A DNA stretch of 64,000 nt from Pseudomonas lini. Its GTDB lineage: Bacteria; Pseudomonadota; Gammaproteobacteria; Pseudomonadales; Pseudomonadaceae. The position numbers and the translations under genes were made by a program. The notes below the pieces were generated by a model. That model saw nothing but the letters and a program-made list of their open reading frames with translations, searched no databases and was not told the DNA's origin. Where the stretch lies: the NCBI RefSeq assembly GCF_001042905.1, contig NZ_JYLB01000014.1:1-64000 (forward strand), given 5' to 3'. Below, one piece after another: positions 1-9,305 of the stretch. Numbering within the stretch: the first letter of the stretch is position 1; each line of letters opens with the position of its first letter.

Positions 1-88
1 CTACGACGTTGATAGGTTGGGTGTGTAAGCGCTGTGAGGCGTTGAGCTAACCAATACTAATTGCCCGTGAGGCTTGACCATATAACAC
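1..88 (+). rRNA. rrl: 23S rRNA, 3' end (partial)
   Basis: The first ~88 bases match the conserved 3' end of gammaproteobacterial 23S rRNA, including the CCAATACTAATTGCCC tract and the GGCTTGACCATA terminus. The rest of the gene lies before the window. It is followed by the spacer and 5S rRNA, so the window opens at the distal end of an rrn operon. The exact mature 3' end is uncertain by a few bases. Confidence 0.9.
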
Positions 89-253
89 CCAAGCAATTTG
101 CTGACCCTTCTTTATAAATAAAAAGGGGCACCAGATTGCGGTGTGTGAAGACGAAACGAACCGAAAGTTTGTGACACTCACAAAACACCAGATCTATCAC
201 ATACCCATTCGCTGGAGCGTAAGCCGCAAGGCAAACGACCTGGCTACCGAATT
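89..253 (+). other. 23S-5S internal transcribed spacer
   Basis: Spacer of about 165 bases between the 23S tail and 5S rRNA. No tRNA is seen in it. It should be removed during rRNA processing. Confidence 0.75.
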
Positions 254-370
254 TCTTGACGACCATAGAGCATTGGAACCACCTGATCCCATCCCGAACT
301 CAGCAGTGAAACGATGCATCGCCGATGGTAGTGTGGGGTTTCCCCATGTGAGAGTAGGTCATCGTCAAGA
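254..370 (+). rRNA. rrf: 5S rRNA
   Basis: The region carries the 5S hallmarks: CTTGACGACC at the 5' end pairing with GGTCATCGTCAAG at the 3' end, the CCATCCCGAACTCAG loop, and the CGATGGTAGTGTGGGG arm. The length of ~117 nt is normal. The ends are placed from the terminal helix. Confidence 0.95.
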
Positions 371-380
371 TTAAATTCCG

Positions 381-420
381 AAACCCCTATCTGCGTATGC
401 AGGTAGGGGTTTTGTTTTGT
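381..420 (+). terminator. rrn operon terminator
   Basis: A hairpin of AAACCCCTA and TAGGGGTTT with extra pairing around a GTAT loop is followed by TTTGTTTTGT. It lies 10 bases after 5S, the expected place for the intrinsic terminator of the rRNA operon. Confidence 0.9.
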
Positions 421-519
421 CCGCAGGAAAAGAGCACTCCAGCGACAACACAAAATTGCACAGTTATTTTTGAGTCAGGACACTAGAATAGGTCCAACTT
501 TTTTGGAGCCAGAGCCTTT

Positions 520-1179
520 ATGCCAGATCCAGTTGACGCCCCAGGGCTGTCAGATTTACCGCTGGACGACTTGGTAGCGTGTCATGAGTGCGACTTGCTG
601 ATGCGCAAGCCTGAGCTTGCTCATGGTGAGAAAGCCATCTGCGTACGCTGCGGTTATGAACTGTATGCCCATCGACACAATGTCGTGCAGCGCAGTCTCG
701 CCTTGGTCATTGCCGCACTGTTGCTGTATGTCCCTGCGAACTTTTTACCCATCATGCAGCTCCATCTACTCGGACAGTCGTCGCACGATACTGTCTGGAG
801 TGGCGTTGTCGGTCTGTTCGATACCGGTATGCGAGGCGTAGCGGCAGTGGTATTTCTTTGCAGCATGGGGATTCCACTGCTCAAGTTGCTTTGCCAGCTA
901 GTCGTGTTGCTGAGTATTCGCTTCGATATCGGACGCAGCTACGGTTTGCTGCTCTACCGCATTTATCACCATCTACGGGACTGGGGGATGCTCGAGGTTT
1001 ACCTCATGGGCGTACTGGTTGCGATCGTCAAATTGGCCGATATGGCGGCGGTCACCGTAGGTCTTGGTCTGGCGTGCTTTATCAGTTTGTTGTTGGTTCA
1101 GGTCTGGCTGGAAGTAGTGATGTCACCGCACCAGATCTGGCAGGCTTTATCAGGAGAAGATGCCCATGCGGGCGATTGA
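520..1179 (+). CDS. PqiA/LetA-family membrane protein, N-terminal-type half
   Basis: A 219-residue inner-membrane protein of the paraquat-inducible A (PqiA/LetA) family, which partners MCE proteins in lipid transport between membranes. A zinc-ribbon-like pair C21xxC24 and C41xxC44 opens the protein, followed by about four hydrophobic segments (roughly residues 59-79, 91-132 and 157-201). E. coli LetA/PqiA is one ~420-residue chain with two such halves; here this is only the first half. The next gene overlaps it and encodes the second. A TTGGAG-like ribosome site lies about 12 bases upstream. The old 'paraquat' name reflects induction in E. coli, not a proven role here. Confidence 0.88.
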   Translation: MPDPVDAPGLSDLPLDDLVACHECDLLMRKPELAHGEKAICVRCGYELYAHRHNVVQRSLALVIAALLLYVPANFLPIMQLHLLGQSSHDTVWSGVVGLFDTGMRGVAAVVFLCSMGIPLLKLLCQLVVLLSIRFDIGRSYGLLLYRIYHHLRDWGMLEVYLMGVLVAIVKLADMAAVTVGLGLACFISLLLVQVWLEVVMSPHQIWQALSGEDAHAGD

Positions 1180-1789
1180 TGCAGGCATTCTGATTTGTGC
1201 CGAATGCCACGAGTTGAATAAACAGGAAGCCGATACCGACGAGCAGATTTGCACCCGCTGCGGCGCGCTGGTTCACGCCCGCCGCCCAAATAGCCTGATG
1301 CGTACCTGGGCGTTGTTAATCACGGGTGCGATTCTCTACATCCCGGCCAATGTGCTACCGATCATGACCGTCAATTCCCTGGGGCAGGGCGATCCGAGCA
1401 CCATTATGTCCGGCGTGATCCAACTGGTTCAGCACGGGATGATTCCGATCGCCGCCGTGGTTTTTATCGCGAGCATCCTGGTACCCACGTTCAAGCTGGT
1501 GGGCATCGCATTGCTGCTGTTTTCGGTGCAGCGCCGCCAGCCGCTCTCGGCACGCCAGCGCATTCTGATGTACCGCTTTATCGAGTTCATCGGCCGCTGG
1601 TCGATGCTGGATATCTTTGTGATCGCTATCCTGGTGGCGGTTGTGAATTTTGGACGGCTTGCCAGCATCGAAGCCAATCTTGGCGCCATCGCCTTCGCCA
1701 GTGTGGTGATTCTGACGATGCTTGCCGCAGTAACTTTCGATCCCCGACTGATTTGGGATAACACGGAGTCGGACGACGACCATGACTGA
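1166..1789 (+). CDS. PqiA/LetA-family membrane protein, second half
   Basis: A 207-residue paralogue of the preceding gene, again with a zinc ribbon (C11xxC14, C29xxC32) and about four membrane segments. It overlaps the upstream gene by 14 bases. I chose ATG 1166 over ATG 1160 because AGGAG at 1152-1156 is 9 bases from 1166 but only 3 from 1160. The two half-proteins probably assemble into the equivalent of one LetA. The downstream MCE gene overlaps by 8 bases, which points to one translationally coupled operon. Confidence 0.88.
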   Translation: MRAIDAGILICAECHELNKQEADTDEQICTRCGALVHARRPNSLMRTWALLITGAILYIPANVLPIMTVNSLGQGDPSTIMSGVIQLVQHGMIPIAAVVFIASILVPTFKLVGIALLLFSVQRRQPLSARQRILMYRFIEFIGRWSMLDIFVIAILVAVVNFGRLASIEANLGAIAFASVVILTMLAAVTFDPRLIWDNTESDDDHD

Positions 1790-4085
1790 TTTGCCTAAAG
1801 CGAAAACCCGACCGGCCTCGAACTGGTCAGCCATTTGGGTATTGCCCCTGATCGCCTTGATCATCGGCGGCTGGCTCGGCTGGCGTGCCTACAGCGAGAC
1901 GGGCATCGAGATTCAGGTGCGCTTCGAAAGCGGTGAAGGCATTCAGGCCAACAAGACCGAAGTCGTCTACAAAGGTATGTCGGTCGGTAAGGTGAAAGCC
2001 CTCAAGCTCGATGACGAAGGCAGCTCCAAAGGAGTGATCGCTACCATCGAGATGAACAAGGACGTGGAGCAATACCTCAAGACCAGCACGCGTTTCTGGC
2101 TGGTCAAACCAAGCGTGAGCCTGGCCGGTATCACGGGCCTGGAGACGCTGGTCTCGGGTAACTATGTGGCCGTCAGCCCGGGTGAAGGCGAGCCCACCCG
2201 CAAGTTCAAGGCCTTGGCCCAAGAGCCTCCGCTATCGGACGCCCAACCCGGTTTGCACCTGACCATCAAGGCAGATCGCCTAGGTTCGCTGAATCGCGGC
2301 AGCCCGGTGTTCTACAAACAGATTCAAGTCGGTCAGATCAAAAGCTACGTGCTGTCCGCAGATCAGAGCACTGTCGAACTCAAAGTCTTCATCGAGCCGA
2401 CCTACGCCAGCCTGGTGCGTAAACATACGCGTTTCTGGAATGCCAGCGGCATCAGTATCGACGCCAACCTCTCTGGTGTGAAAGTGCGCAGCGAGTCCCT
2501 CGCCAGCATCGTCGCCGGTGGTATTGCGTTCGCCACTCCGGAGAATCGCAAGGACAGCCCGCCCACCGATCCAAGCCTGCCGTTCCGTCTTTATGAGGAT
2601 TTCGATGCAGCCGCAGCGGGTATTCGGGTCAAGGTCAAACTCAGCGATTTCGAAGGCCTGCAGGCCGGTCGTACGCCGGTGATGTACAAAGGCATCCAGG
2701 TCGGTAATCTGAAAACGCTCAAAATTGACCCGGACCTGTCCAGTGCTAGTGCTGAGTTGACTCTCGACCCACTGGCGGAGGATTACCTGGTCACTGGCAC
2801 CCAGTTCTGGGTGGTAAAACCATCGATTTCGCTCGCCGGTATTACCGGCCTGGAAGCGCTGGTCAAGGGTAACTACATCGCCGTGCGCCCTGGCGACAAG
2901 GGCGGGGCACCGCAGCGCGAGTTCGAAGCCCGGGCCAAGGCGCCGCCGCTGGACCTGCGTTCGCCGGGCCTGCACTTGGTGCTGTTCACCGAAAACCTCG
3001 GTTCACTGGAAGTCGGTAGCCCGATTCTCTACAAGCAGGTCAAGGTCGGTTCGGTTCAGAGCTATCAATTCTCCCGCACCAAAAAGCAGCTGGTGATCGG
3101 TGTGCATATCGAGAAGGAATACGAAGGGCTGGTCAACGCCTCGACGCGTTTCTGGAATGCCAGCGGCATTACGCTCACCGGTGGGTTGACCGGCGGCATT
3201 CAGGTCAAAAGTGAGTCGTTGCAAAGCCTGATGGCCGGTGGCATCGCCTTCGAAACCCCGGAAGCCAAAGCGCCGCTGCAAAAGCGTATTCCGCGTTTCC
3301 GCCTGCATGCCAACCATGATGAGGCAACGCAGAAAGGCACTATGGTGACAATCAAGGTCAATCGCGCCGATGGCCTGCGCAGTGGCACGCCGGTTCGATT
3401 CAAAGGCCTGGACGTTGGCAAGATTGAGGACGTCGACCTCAGTGATGACCTGCAATCAGTACTGCTGACCGCGCGGATCACAGAAGTGCCGGAGCGTATC
3501 GCTCGGGTCGGCAGTCAGTTCTGGGTGGTCAAACCTGAGCTAGGTCTGATTAAAACTTCGAACCTCGAAACTTTGGTCACCGGGCAATACATTGAAGTGC
3601 AACCCGCGCCGAAGAACCTCGGCCCGCAGAAAACCTTCGAAGCCTTGACCAATCCTCCGGAAACCGCCAAGGAAGAGGCTGGTTTAAGCCTGGTGTTGAG
3701 CGCTGCTCGTCGAGGTTCGCTGAAGACTGGCGTCCCCGTCACCTATCGCGAAATCACGGTAGGCAAGGTGACCGGCTATGAACTGGGCCAGACGGCTGAT
3801 CGAGTGTTGGTACACATACTGATCGAGCCGAAGTACGCGCCGCTGGTGCGCAGTGGCACGCGGTTCTGGAACACCAGTGGTTTTGGTTTTGACTATGGCT
3901 TGTTCAAAGGCGCGACAATACGCACTGAATCGCTGGAGACGCTGGTTCAGGGCGGTATTGCTTTTGCCACGCCGGATGGCGACCGCATGGGTGTCCCGGC
4001 GCGGCCTGAACAAACGTTCCCGCTGTTCGATCAGTTCGAAGATGAGTGGCTGACCTGGGCGCCGAAGATTTCGATCGGCAAGTAG
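1782..4085 (+). CDS. MCE-domain protein, six MCE repeats (LetB/PqiB-like)
   Basis: A 767-residue periplasm-spanning lipid conduit subunit. One N-terminal membrane anchor (residues ~17-36) is followed by six MCE domains starting near residues 40, 156, 280, 396, 515 and 633. Each has a conserved 'Y/FKG/Q..VGK/Q' core and a later 'FW.....I....LE.L..G' block. E. coli PqiB has three MCE domains and LetB has seven, so this is closer to LetB in size. Alternating domains resemble each other (1/3/5 and 2/4/6), which suggests growth by duplication of pairs. In LetB, stacked hexameric rings form a tunnel between membranes; the same is inferred here. Confidence 0.9.
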   Translation: MTDLPKAKTRPASNWSAIWVLPLIALIIGGWLGWRAYSETGIEIQVRFESGEGIQANKTEVVYKGMSVGKVKALKLDDEGSSKGVIATIEMNKDVEQYLKTSTRFWLVKPSVSLAGITGLETLVSGNYVAVSPGEGEPTRKFKALAQEPPLSDAQPGLHLTIKADRLGSLNRGSPVFYKQIQVGQIKSYVLSADQSTVELKVFIEPTYASLVRKHTRFWNASGISIDANLSGVKVRSESLASIVAGGIAFATPENRKDSPPTDPSLPFRLYEDFDAAAAGIRVKVKLSDFEGLQAGRTPVMYKGIQVGNLKTLKIDPDLSSASAELTLDPLAEDYLVTGTQFWVVKPSISLAGITGLEALVKGNYIAVRPGDKGGAPQREFEARAKAPPLDLRSPGLHLVLFTENLGSLEVGSPILYKQVKVGSVQSYQFSRTKKQLVIGVHIEKEYEGLVNASTRFWNASGITLTGGLTGGIQVKSESLQSLMAGGIAFETPEAKAPLQKRIPRFRLHANHDEATQKGTMVTIKVNRADGLRSGTPVRFKGLDVGKIEDVDLSDDLQSVLLTARITEVPERIARVGSQFWVVKPELGLIKTSNLETLVTGQYIEVQPAPKNLGPQKTFEALTNPPETAKEEAGLSLVLSAARRGSLKTGVPVTYREITVGKVTGYELGQTADRVLVHILIEPKYAPLVRSGTRFWNTSGFGFDYGLFKGATIRTESLETLVQGGIAFATPDGDRMGVPARPEQTFPLFDQFEDEWLTWAPKISIGK

Positions 4086-4107
4086 TCTGTCGGCGCCTGT
4101 GATACCG

Positions 4108-4203
4108 CCTTCGCGGGCAAGCCCGCTCCCACAAGGATCGGCGTCGTACACAAATATTGTGTACACCACCAAATACTGTGGGAGCGGGCTTGCCCGCGAA
4201 GGG
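4108..4203. repeat. REPIN (REP pair, CGGGCAAGCCCGCTCCCACA type)
   Basis: Two inverted REP copies (4108-4133 and about 4176-4203) flank a loop that itself contains the palindrome GTACACAAATATTGTGTAC (4146-4164). It lies in the gap after the MCE gene. REPINs are mobilised in trans by RAYT transposases in pseudomonads; no RAYT is present in this window. Confidence 0.85.
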
Positions 4204-4247
4204 GCCGTCAAGTTCACTGAAAGCTTCAGAATGTACCCATAAATAAA

Positions 4248-4282
4248 AAAGGCCGCGATCCATTGGATCGTGGCCTTTTTTA
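4248..4282. terminator. Bidirectional terminator between MCE gene and mksB
   Basis: The stem GGCCGCGATCC / GGATCGTGGCC has an A-run on its left and TTTTTTTA on its right, so it can stop transcription from both convergent operons. Confidence 0.88.
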
Positions 4283-4300
4283 TTACCTTCGATTCAAGCG

Positions 4301-7141
4301 TCAGACCGCATCCAGCTCCGGTTCGTCCGCCTGCACGTTAACAGTTGCCTTCACTTCATCATGGCGACGGATGTACTTCCAGTCCGCCTCGTCGATGTAA
4401 ATGCCGTTCGGGCCGCTGCCGCCTTCCAGGTCGATGGCGACACTGGCGCAAACTTGCGGCTTCACACTCGCCAGAATCGGCACGAAGCCCAGTTGCAGGC
4501 TGGTTTCCAGCAGTGCTGCCTGGTTCTTCTCGTCGATGTCCGCCGCCTCGTCGAGGTAGTACGGCAGGCGCACGCGACCGGCCTGGTCGCGGTCCATCAA
4601 GTGCAGCAACAAGTACATGTTGGTCAGCGCCTTGATGGTCATGGTGGTGCCGTTGGACGCCGCACCGTCGATGTCGGTGTGGATCACCGGTTGGCCGTTG
4701 ACCTTGGTGATCTCGAACGCCAGCTCGAACAGATCCTTGAGACCGAGTTGGTTGTGGTTCGCCGCCACCAGCCGCGCCAGGTATTCCTTGGCTTCTTCGT
4801 TCTTGTTGTCCTGATCGGCGCTTTGACTCAGATCGAAGACGGAAAGGGTTTCGCCTTCTTCGTACTGACCGGCGCTGTGGATGATCTGGTCAATGTGCTT
4901 GAGCGCTTCCTTGTTCGGCGCGAGCACGATACGGAAGCTTTGCAGGTTGGAGACCTGACGCTTGTTGATCTCGCGGTTGAACAGGGCCAGTTGATGTTCG
5001 AGGCTGTCATAGTCGCTGCGGATGTTACGCAGGGTCCGGGCAATGTCGGTGACCGCGGCACGGCGCGCCTTGCCGAGGGTCAGGGCTTCGTCGGTACGGT
5101 GCGCGTAAGCGTTGATCAGCAGTTGCAGGCGACGCTCCATATCGTCTTCGCTGTCGAACTTGGCCACACCCTTGAGGCGCACCTGCGCATACAGCGCTTC
5201 GATCTGACCATCGCTGCGCTGCAAACCCTGCCAGCTGTCCTGATAGTCATTGAGCAATGGCAGCAGGTTGTCCATGGAATCGTCGATCGGGTCCATGAAC
5301 GGCGTGCCGAATGGCAGGTCCGCCGGCAATAGCTGACGGCGGCGCAGGGCGTCATCGAGGGTGCGTTGCTTGGCTTCCATGTCGCCGATCTGCCGGCCGA
5401 CCAGTTGCAGCTTGGCCGACAGTTGCTGGACGCGCTCGGTGAAGGCATCGCTGGAACGCTTCAATTCGTCCTGAGCGGCTTCCATCTGCGCCAGTTGTTC
5501 CAGCTTGTCGCCTTCTTCGGCGCTCAGGGTTTGCGCGCGGCGGAAGTCTTCCAGGGCTTTCTGCGCATCCAGCACTTGCTGGTACAGCGCTTCAGTCTGG
5601 GTCTTGCTGGCCGCACGGTCGGCTGCCACGGCAGCTTGAGTTTTCAGCTGCTTGAGTTCTTTTTCCAGGCGGTCTTTCTGATCGCGCAACGCTGCGCGGT
5701 CAGCCAAGGCTTGCAGGGCTGGTGGCTCGATGTGCGAGATGTCGATGGACAGGCCCGGCACTTCGAAACGCTCGCCTTTGAAGCCATCAAGGATCAGCTC
5801 CATGGATTTGACCCACTGACCATCCTCGTCCAGCGTAATGCCATGCTCGCCCAGCGGGAGGCTGAACAACGCGCTGTTGAACAGGCGCATCAGGCGCTCG
5901 ACGTCCTGCTGCGAGAATTCTTCGCGCAAACGGGCGTAGCTGTTGTTGTCGGCATGATCGAGTTGTTGCTTGACCGACTTCAGGCGTTTTTCCAGATCCC
6001 GCAGGCGCTCTTCCAGGTCTTCGGCGCTGAACTGCCGCGACTGGGCCAGTGCACCGGCCAGTTCGTCGTGCGCGTCCTTGGCGGCCAGCAGTTGCTGCTC
6101 GAGGACTTTGACGTCATCGACCAGCGCGAAGCGATGCTTGAGCACCGACAACTCGCCGAGCCATCGCTGGATACCGGTGATTTCCCGCTCCAGACGCATC
6201 AGCTCCTGAGTGCCACCACGCTGATCGTTTTGCAGCGCGTCCTGCTCGTTGCGGTAGTGCTCGGCCTGAATCGTCAGTTCTTCCTTGCGCGCACTGGCGT
6301 AGTCCGACCAGGTGCCGAGCAAGGAATCGAGCAGCGGCGAGATCCGGTGCAGTTTACCGCGCAGGATATTGCGCTGGGCCACGCCAGCGGCCAGTGCTTC
6401 AACCAGCGGGCCAGCGGTGACCAGCGAGTTGTAATCCTGCTCCATGCGACGTACATCGCGGAACGCTTCTTCACACGCTGCGATGTAATCGACGCTACCG
6501 GAACGCAGGCTGTGTTCGAAAGCATCGAGGAACAACTGCTTGAGTTTGGCCGCGGTGATTTCGCGCATGTGCAGCAAGTTGATAAACAGGGCCCGGAAGG
6601 TCTTCAGGCTCTGCTCGCTGGTGGAGCGCAGCGGGATCAACGTCAGGTCCAGCGGAATCGAAGTGTGGCCGCCAACCAGCAAACGACGCAGTTCATCCGG
6701 CTTGAGTTCGTAGGCTTTCAGGCCTTCGCGTTCGAGGTTGTTGAACAGCTCTTTCTGCCGCAGGCAGGTGTCGTCTTTCTGGTAATGGGCCAGATCGAGT
6801 TTGCCGGCATAGGCAAAGAACTGGTGACCGAAACCGCCGCCCGGGCCGCGGCCGACCACGCCGATTACGTGCGGGCCGTGGGGCAGGGAGACTTCCACCA
6901 GGATGTAACTGGTGTCCGAAGCGAAGTAGAACCGACGGGATTGCTCCAGGCTGTACTTGCCGAAACTCATGTCCGACATGCGCGCCAGAATCGGGAACTG
7001 CAAGGCGTTGATCGAAGCGGATTTACCGAGGTTGTTCGCGCCGTAAACCGACAGCGGCTCTTCCAGCGGGAACAGGCCGAGGCTGTAACCGGCGGTGTTC
7101 AAAAGGGCAAAGCGGCGAATGCCGTAGCGTTCCTTGCTCAT
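4301..7141 (-). CDS. mksB: MksB, SMC-like ATPase of the MksBEF condensin
   Basis: A 946-residue SMC-like condensin ATPase acting in chromosome organisation and segregation. The Walker A motif GANNLGKS lies at residues 34-41, the Walker B region LDEAADID near 863-870, and long Glu/Gln/Leu-rich coiled coils lie between. It is shorter than MukB (~1480), as expected for the Mks family. ATG overlaps the mksE stop as ATGA, so the two are translationally coupled. The terminator at 4248-4282 follows directly. No MksG/JetD TOPRIM nuclease gene lies next to it, which favours a condensin role over Wadjet-type plasmid defence. Confidence 0.9.
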   Translation of the reverse strand: MSKERYGIRRFALLNTAGYSLGLFPLEEPLSVYGANNLGKSASINALQFPILARMSDMSFGKYSLEQSRRFYFASDTSYILVEVSLPHGPHVIGVVGRGPGGGFGHQFFAYAGKLDLAHYQKDDTCLRQKELFNNLEREGLKAYELKPDELRRLLVGGHTSIPLDLTLIPLRSTSEQSLKTFRALFINLLHMREITAAKLKQLFLDAFEHSLRSGSVDYIAACEEAFRDVRRMEQDYNSLVTAGPLVEALAAGVAQRNILRGKLHRISPLLDSLLGTWSDYASARKEELTIQAEHYRNEQDALQNDQRGGTQELMRLEREITGIQRWLGELSVLKHRFALVDDVKVLEQQLLAAKDAHDELAGALAQSRQFSAEDLEERLRDLEKRLKSVKQQLDHADNNSYARLREEFSQQDVERLMRLFNSALFSLPLGEHGITLDEDGQWVKSMELILDGFKGERFEVPGLSIDISHIEPPALQALADRAALRDQKDRLEKELKQLKTQAAVAADRAASKTQTEALYQQVLDAQKALEDFRRAQTLSAEEGDKLEQLAQMEAAQDELKRSSDAFTERVQQLSAKLQLVGRQIGDMEAKQRTLDDALRRRQLLPADLPFGTPFMDPIDDSMDNLLPLLNDYQDSWQGLQRSDGQIEALYAQVRLKGVAKFDSEDDMERRLQLLINAYAHRTDEALTLGKARRAAVTDIARTLRNIRSDYDSLEHQLALFNREINKRQVSNLQSFRIVLAPNKEALKHIDQIIHSAGQYEEGETLSVFDLSQSADQDNKNEEAKEYLARLVAANHNQLGLKDLFELAFEITKVNGQPVIHTDIDGAASNGTTMTIKALTNMYLLLHLMDRDQAGRVRLPYYLDEAADIDEKNQAALLETSLQLGFVPILASVKPQVCASVAIDLEGGSGPNGIYIDEADWKYIRRHDEVKATVNVQADEPELDAV

Positions 7142-7839
7142 GCGTCGGTCTCCTGTTCTTCGGCAATGGCGCGGGCCATGGCGTCTTCTTCGCTTTCTTC
7201 CTCGAAGTCGCTGAGGTCTAGCGGATCATCGGTTTGCAGCAGCTTCTCGTCGCTGTCGTCATCGATCAATACCGGAACTGGCAATGGCAGCACGCTGTGC
7301 AGGCTGGCCGCCAGATCGCGGTCCTGCTGAACCGACAGGCAAACATCGAGGAAGCGGTGCATCGGCGGCAGGAAGCGGTAGATGCCAGGCTCTTCGCTGG
7401 CGAAACCGAGTTGGGTCATGCGACGCATGATCTTTTCTTCCAGTTCGTCCTGAGTCTGGACCTCGGCCTGGATGAACAGGTCGCGGTACTTTTCCAGCAA
7501 CGATGGCAGTTCATCTCGGCCGAGACTGCCGCCGTCGAGCACGGAGATCGGGTCGCGGCCCTGGTCGGCCAAGTGCTCGACAAGGATGAAGGTGAACAGC
7601 GCCAGACGTTGCGCGGTCTTGTTTACTGCCGCCGCAGCGAGGTCCGGCACAAAGTAGTAGAAACCCCGGGTGTCGCAGACCAGTTCAAAGCCCAGTGCCT
7701 TGAACAGCGTGCGGTACTGGTCCTGGAAGTTCGACAGTTGCGCGTACAGCTCCGGATCGCGGCGGCTGACGTGGTAGCCCTTGAACAGCTCGCGAAAGAT
7801 CGGTGCCAGATGGGACAGTTCGGATAGATCAAGATGCAT
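7138..7839 (-). CDS. mksE: MksE, winged-helix subunit of MksBEF condensin
   Basis: A 233-residue homologue of the small KITE-type subunit that bridges the kleisin MksF and the ATPase MksB. The C-terminus is strongly acidic (many Asp/Glu after residue ~190). ATG 7839 is taken as the start because the protein then begins with a plausible 'MHLDLSELSHLAPIFREL' segment and overlaps mksF by 11 bases. An upstream ATG at 7875 is possible. Assignment rests on the F-E-B order, size and the neighbouring MksB. Confidence 0.85.
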   Translation of the reverse strand: MHLDLSELSHLAPIFRELFKGYHVSRRDPELYAQLSNFQDQYRTLFKALGFELVCDTRGFYYFVPDLAAAAVNKTAQRLALFTFILVEHLADQGRDPISVLDGGSLGRDELPSLLEKYRDLFIQAEVQTQDELEEKIMRRMTQLGFASEEPGIYRFLPPMHRFLDVCLSVQQDRDLAASLHSVLPLPVPVLIDDDSDEKLLQTDDPLDLSDFEEESEEDAMARAIAEEQETDA

Positions 7840-9106
7840 TTGGAATGCTCGCAGAATTCTCGGCGGCGGTGTCACCGGACGAGAGCAGGGCGAAGGAGCG
7901 CAGGCTGACCTGATGCTCGTGAGTGTGGTAATCGCGGCGTTCCAGACGCTCGCGTTTGAAGCGTTTTTCCCGCGACAGACGCGAGAACCAGTAGAGCAAT
8001 TCGTCGGTGGCGCCGTCCGGCTCCTGCTCCAGCAGCCAGGTCATCAGGTCCGGCATCGGCAGGGCGTCTTCGCAGCGTTCGAGCATTTCCCGAACCGTGC
8101 GTGGCGCGCGTGGGGCTTCGCCTTTCTGGGTCTTGTGAGCCTTGGGGAAACGCGCAGGTTTCGGCTCGAAACGGGCCAAGGCGTACACGTAGGCTTCGAC
8201 CTGACTGGCGCTGCCGAGGAAGGTGCTTTGAGGCCGGGTGAACATCGGCATCGCGGCTTGCGGTACCGCATCGATACCTTTACGACGAATGGCCGACAAG
8301 GCCAGCGCCGCGCCACGGGTCACGGCGTTGTGCCGGCGCGCTTCTTCACGCAACGGCAGCAGCAGTTCACGGGCATGACGCAAGGTCAGTTGGGCACTGG
8401 TCTGCATTTCGAGAATGCGCGCGTGGGTGCGCAGCAGCATGTCGTCGTCGACCAGATGGCCGAGGCGCTGCTGTTCAGTGAGCATCTTCAGCAGGACGTT
8501 TTCGACCTTGCGCACGCCTTGTTCGAAGGCGCCGTCAGCGTTCACCAACTGGATCATCGGCTCGACGTATTCATCCCAGGTCGCCAGTACTTCAGCGTAG
8601 CGTTGACGCAATGGGATCTGCCGGTCGCTGGTCTTGGCCCGCTCGGCGACGGCCACCAGGGCCTGTTCGTCGTTGGCAAGCTTCTTCAAAACGTCTCGCA
8701 CGCGCATGTCGAGCAGACGCAACTGGCGCGCCAGATCGTTGCCGTCGCGAATCTCGAAGGCGTCCTGAATGTAACCGGCCAGGCGCTCGAGATGGCGCAA
8801 ATAGGCTTCGATTTCCAGACACAGGCCCAGACGGTGCTCACGGCGCAGGTAAGCGAGGAAATCGTGGATCTGCGCATTGAGCTCGAAACGGTTCGGGCTT
8901 TTCGCCACGGGAACCAGAATATCGAGGCGGATCCACACGTCCAGAAGGCTGGTGATGTCCTGCGGTGTACTGTCGAGTTGCTGGGCGGCCAGTTGCGTGC
9001 GCAGTTCGTTGAGGCTCAGGGTGCCTTGGTCGAAGTGCTCGCACAGTGGCTCCAGAAGTGCCCAGTGTTCAGCGAGGGCGCGCAAGACGCGCTTGGGTTC
9101 GATCAT
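7829..9106 (-). CDS. mksF: MksF, kleisin subunit of MksBEF condensin
   Basis: A 425-residue kleisin-like protein, the first gene of the operon. It has an N-terminal winged-helix-like region ('LSLNELRTQLAAQQL...'), long helices in the middle and a basic C-terminal domain. It is expected to close the MksB ring together with MksE. ATG 9106 begins 'MIEPKRVLRAL', which looks natural. A GTG at 9172 would add 22 residues. Neither start has a clear ribosome site. The operon diverges from the holD-like gene across ~200 bases. Confidence 0.82.
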   Translation of the reverse strand: MIEPKRVLRALAEHWALLEPLCEHFDQGTLSLNELRTQLAAQQLDSTPQDITSLLDVWIRLDILVPVAKSPNRFELNAQIHDFLAYLRREHRLGLCLEIEAYLRHLERLAGYIQDAFEIRDGNDLARQLRLLDMRVRDVLKKLANDEQALVAVAERAKTSDRQIPLRQRYAEVLATWDEYVEPMIQLVNADGAFEQGVRKVENVLLKMLTEQQRLGHLVDDDMLLRTHARILEMQTSAQLTLRHARELLLPLREEARRHNAVTRGAALALSAIRRKGIDAVPQAAMPMFTRPQSTFLGSASQVEAYVYALARFEPKPARFPKAHKTQKGEAPRAPRTVREMLERCEDALPMPDLMTWLLEQEPDGATDELLYWFSRLSREKRFKRERLERRDYHTHEHQVSLRSFALLSSGDTAAENSASIPNAS

Positions 9107-9305
9107 CGGAATGGCCGGCTGGTTGGCGATTAAAAGCCGCGATTGTACTGCATCGCAGCCGTGTCGATTCACTCTCGGGATGGGCTGTCGCCATTTTTCA
9201 TAGGTGGAAAGACTATCGGTGAAGTCTATCGATCAACAGCGCGGGCGATCTTGAGCGAAGGGCGGTAGAATCACTGCACTTTAGTTATCCACAAGTGGCC
9301 GACCT

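Noticed and set aside
5366..7330. Long open frame (654 codons) on the plus strand opposite mksB and mksE
   Set aside because: It is antisense to two well-supported genes, has a Val/Gln/Arg-rich composition typical of the reverse of GC-rich coding DNA, and has no domain or ribosome site.
4301..9106. Wadjet-type plasmid defence system
   Set aside because: The nuclease subunit (JetD/MksG) is absent from the locus, so only a condensin can be supported.
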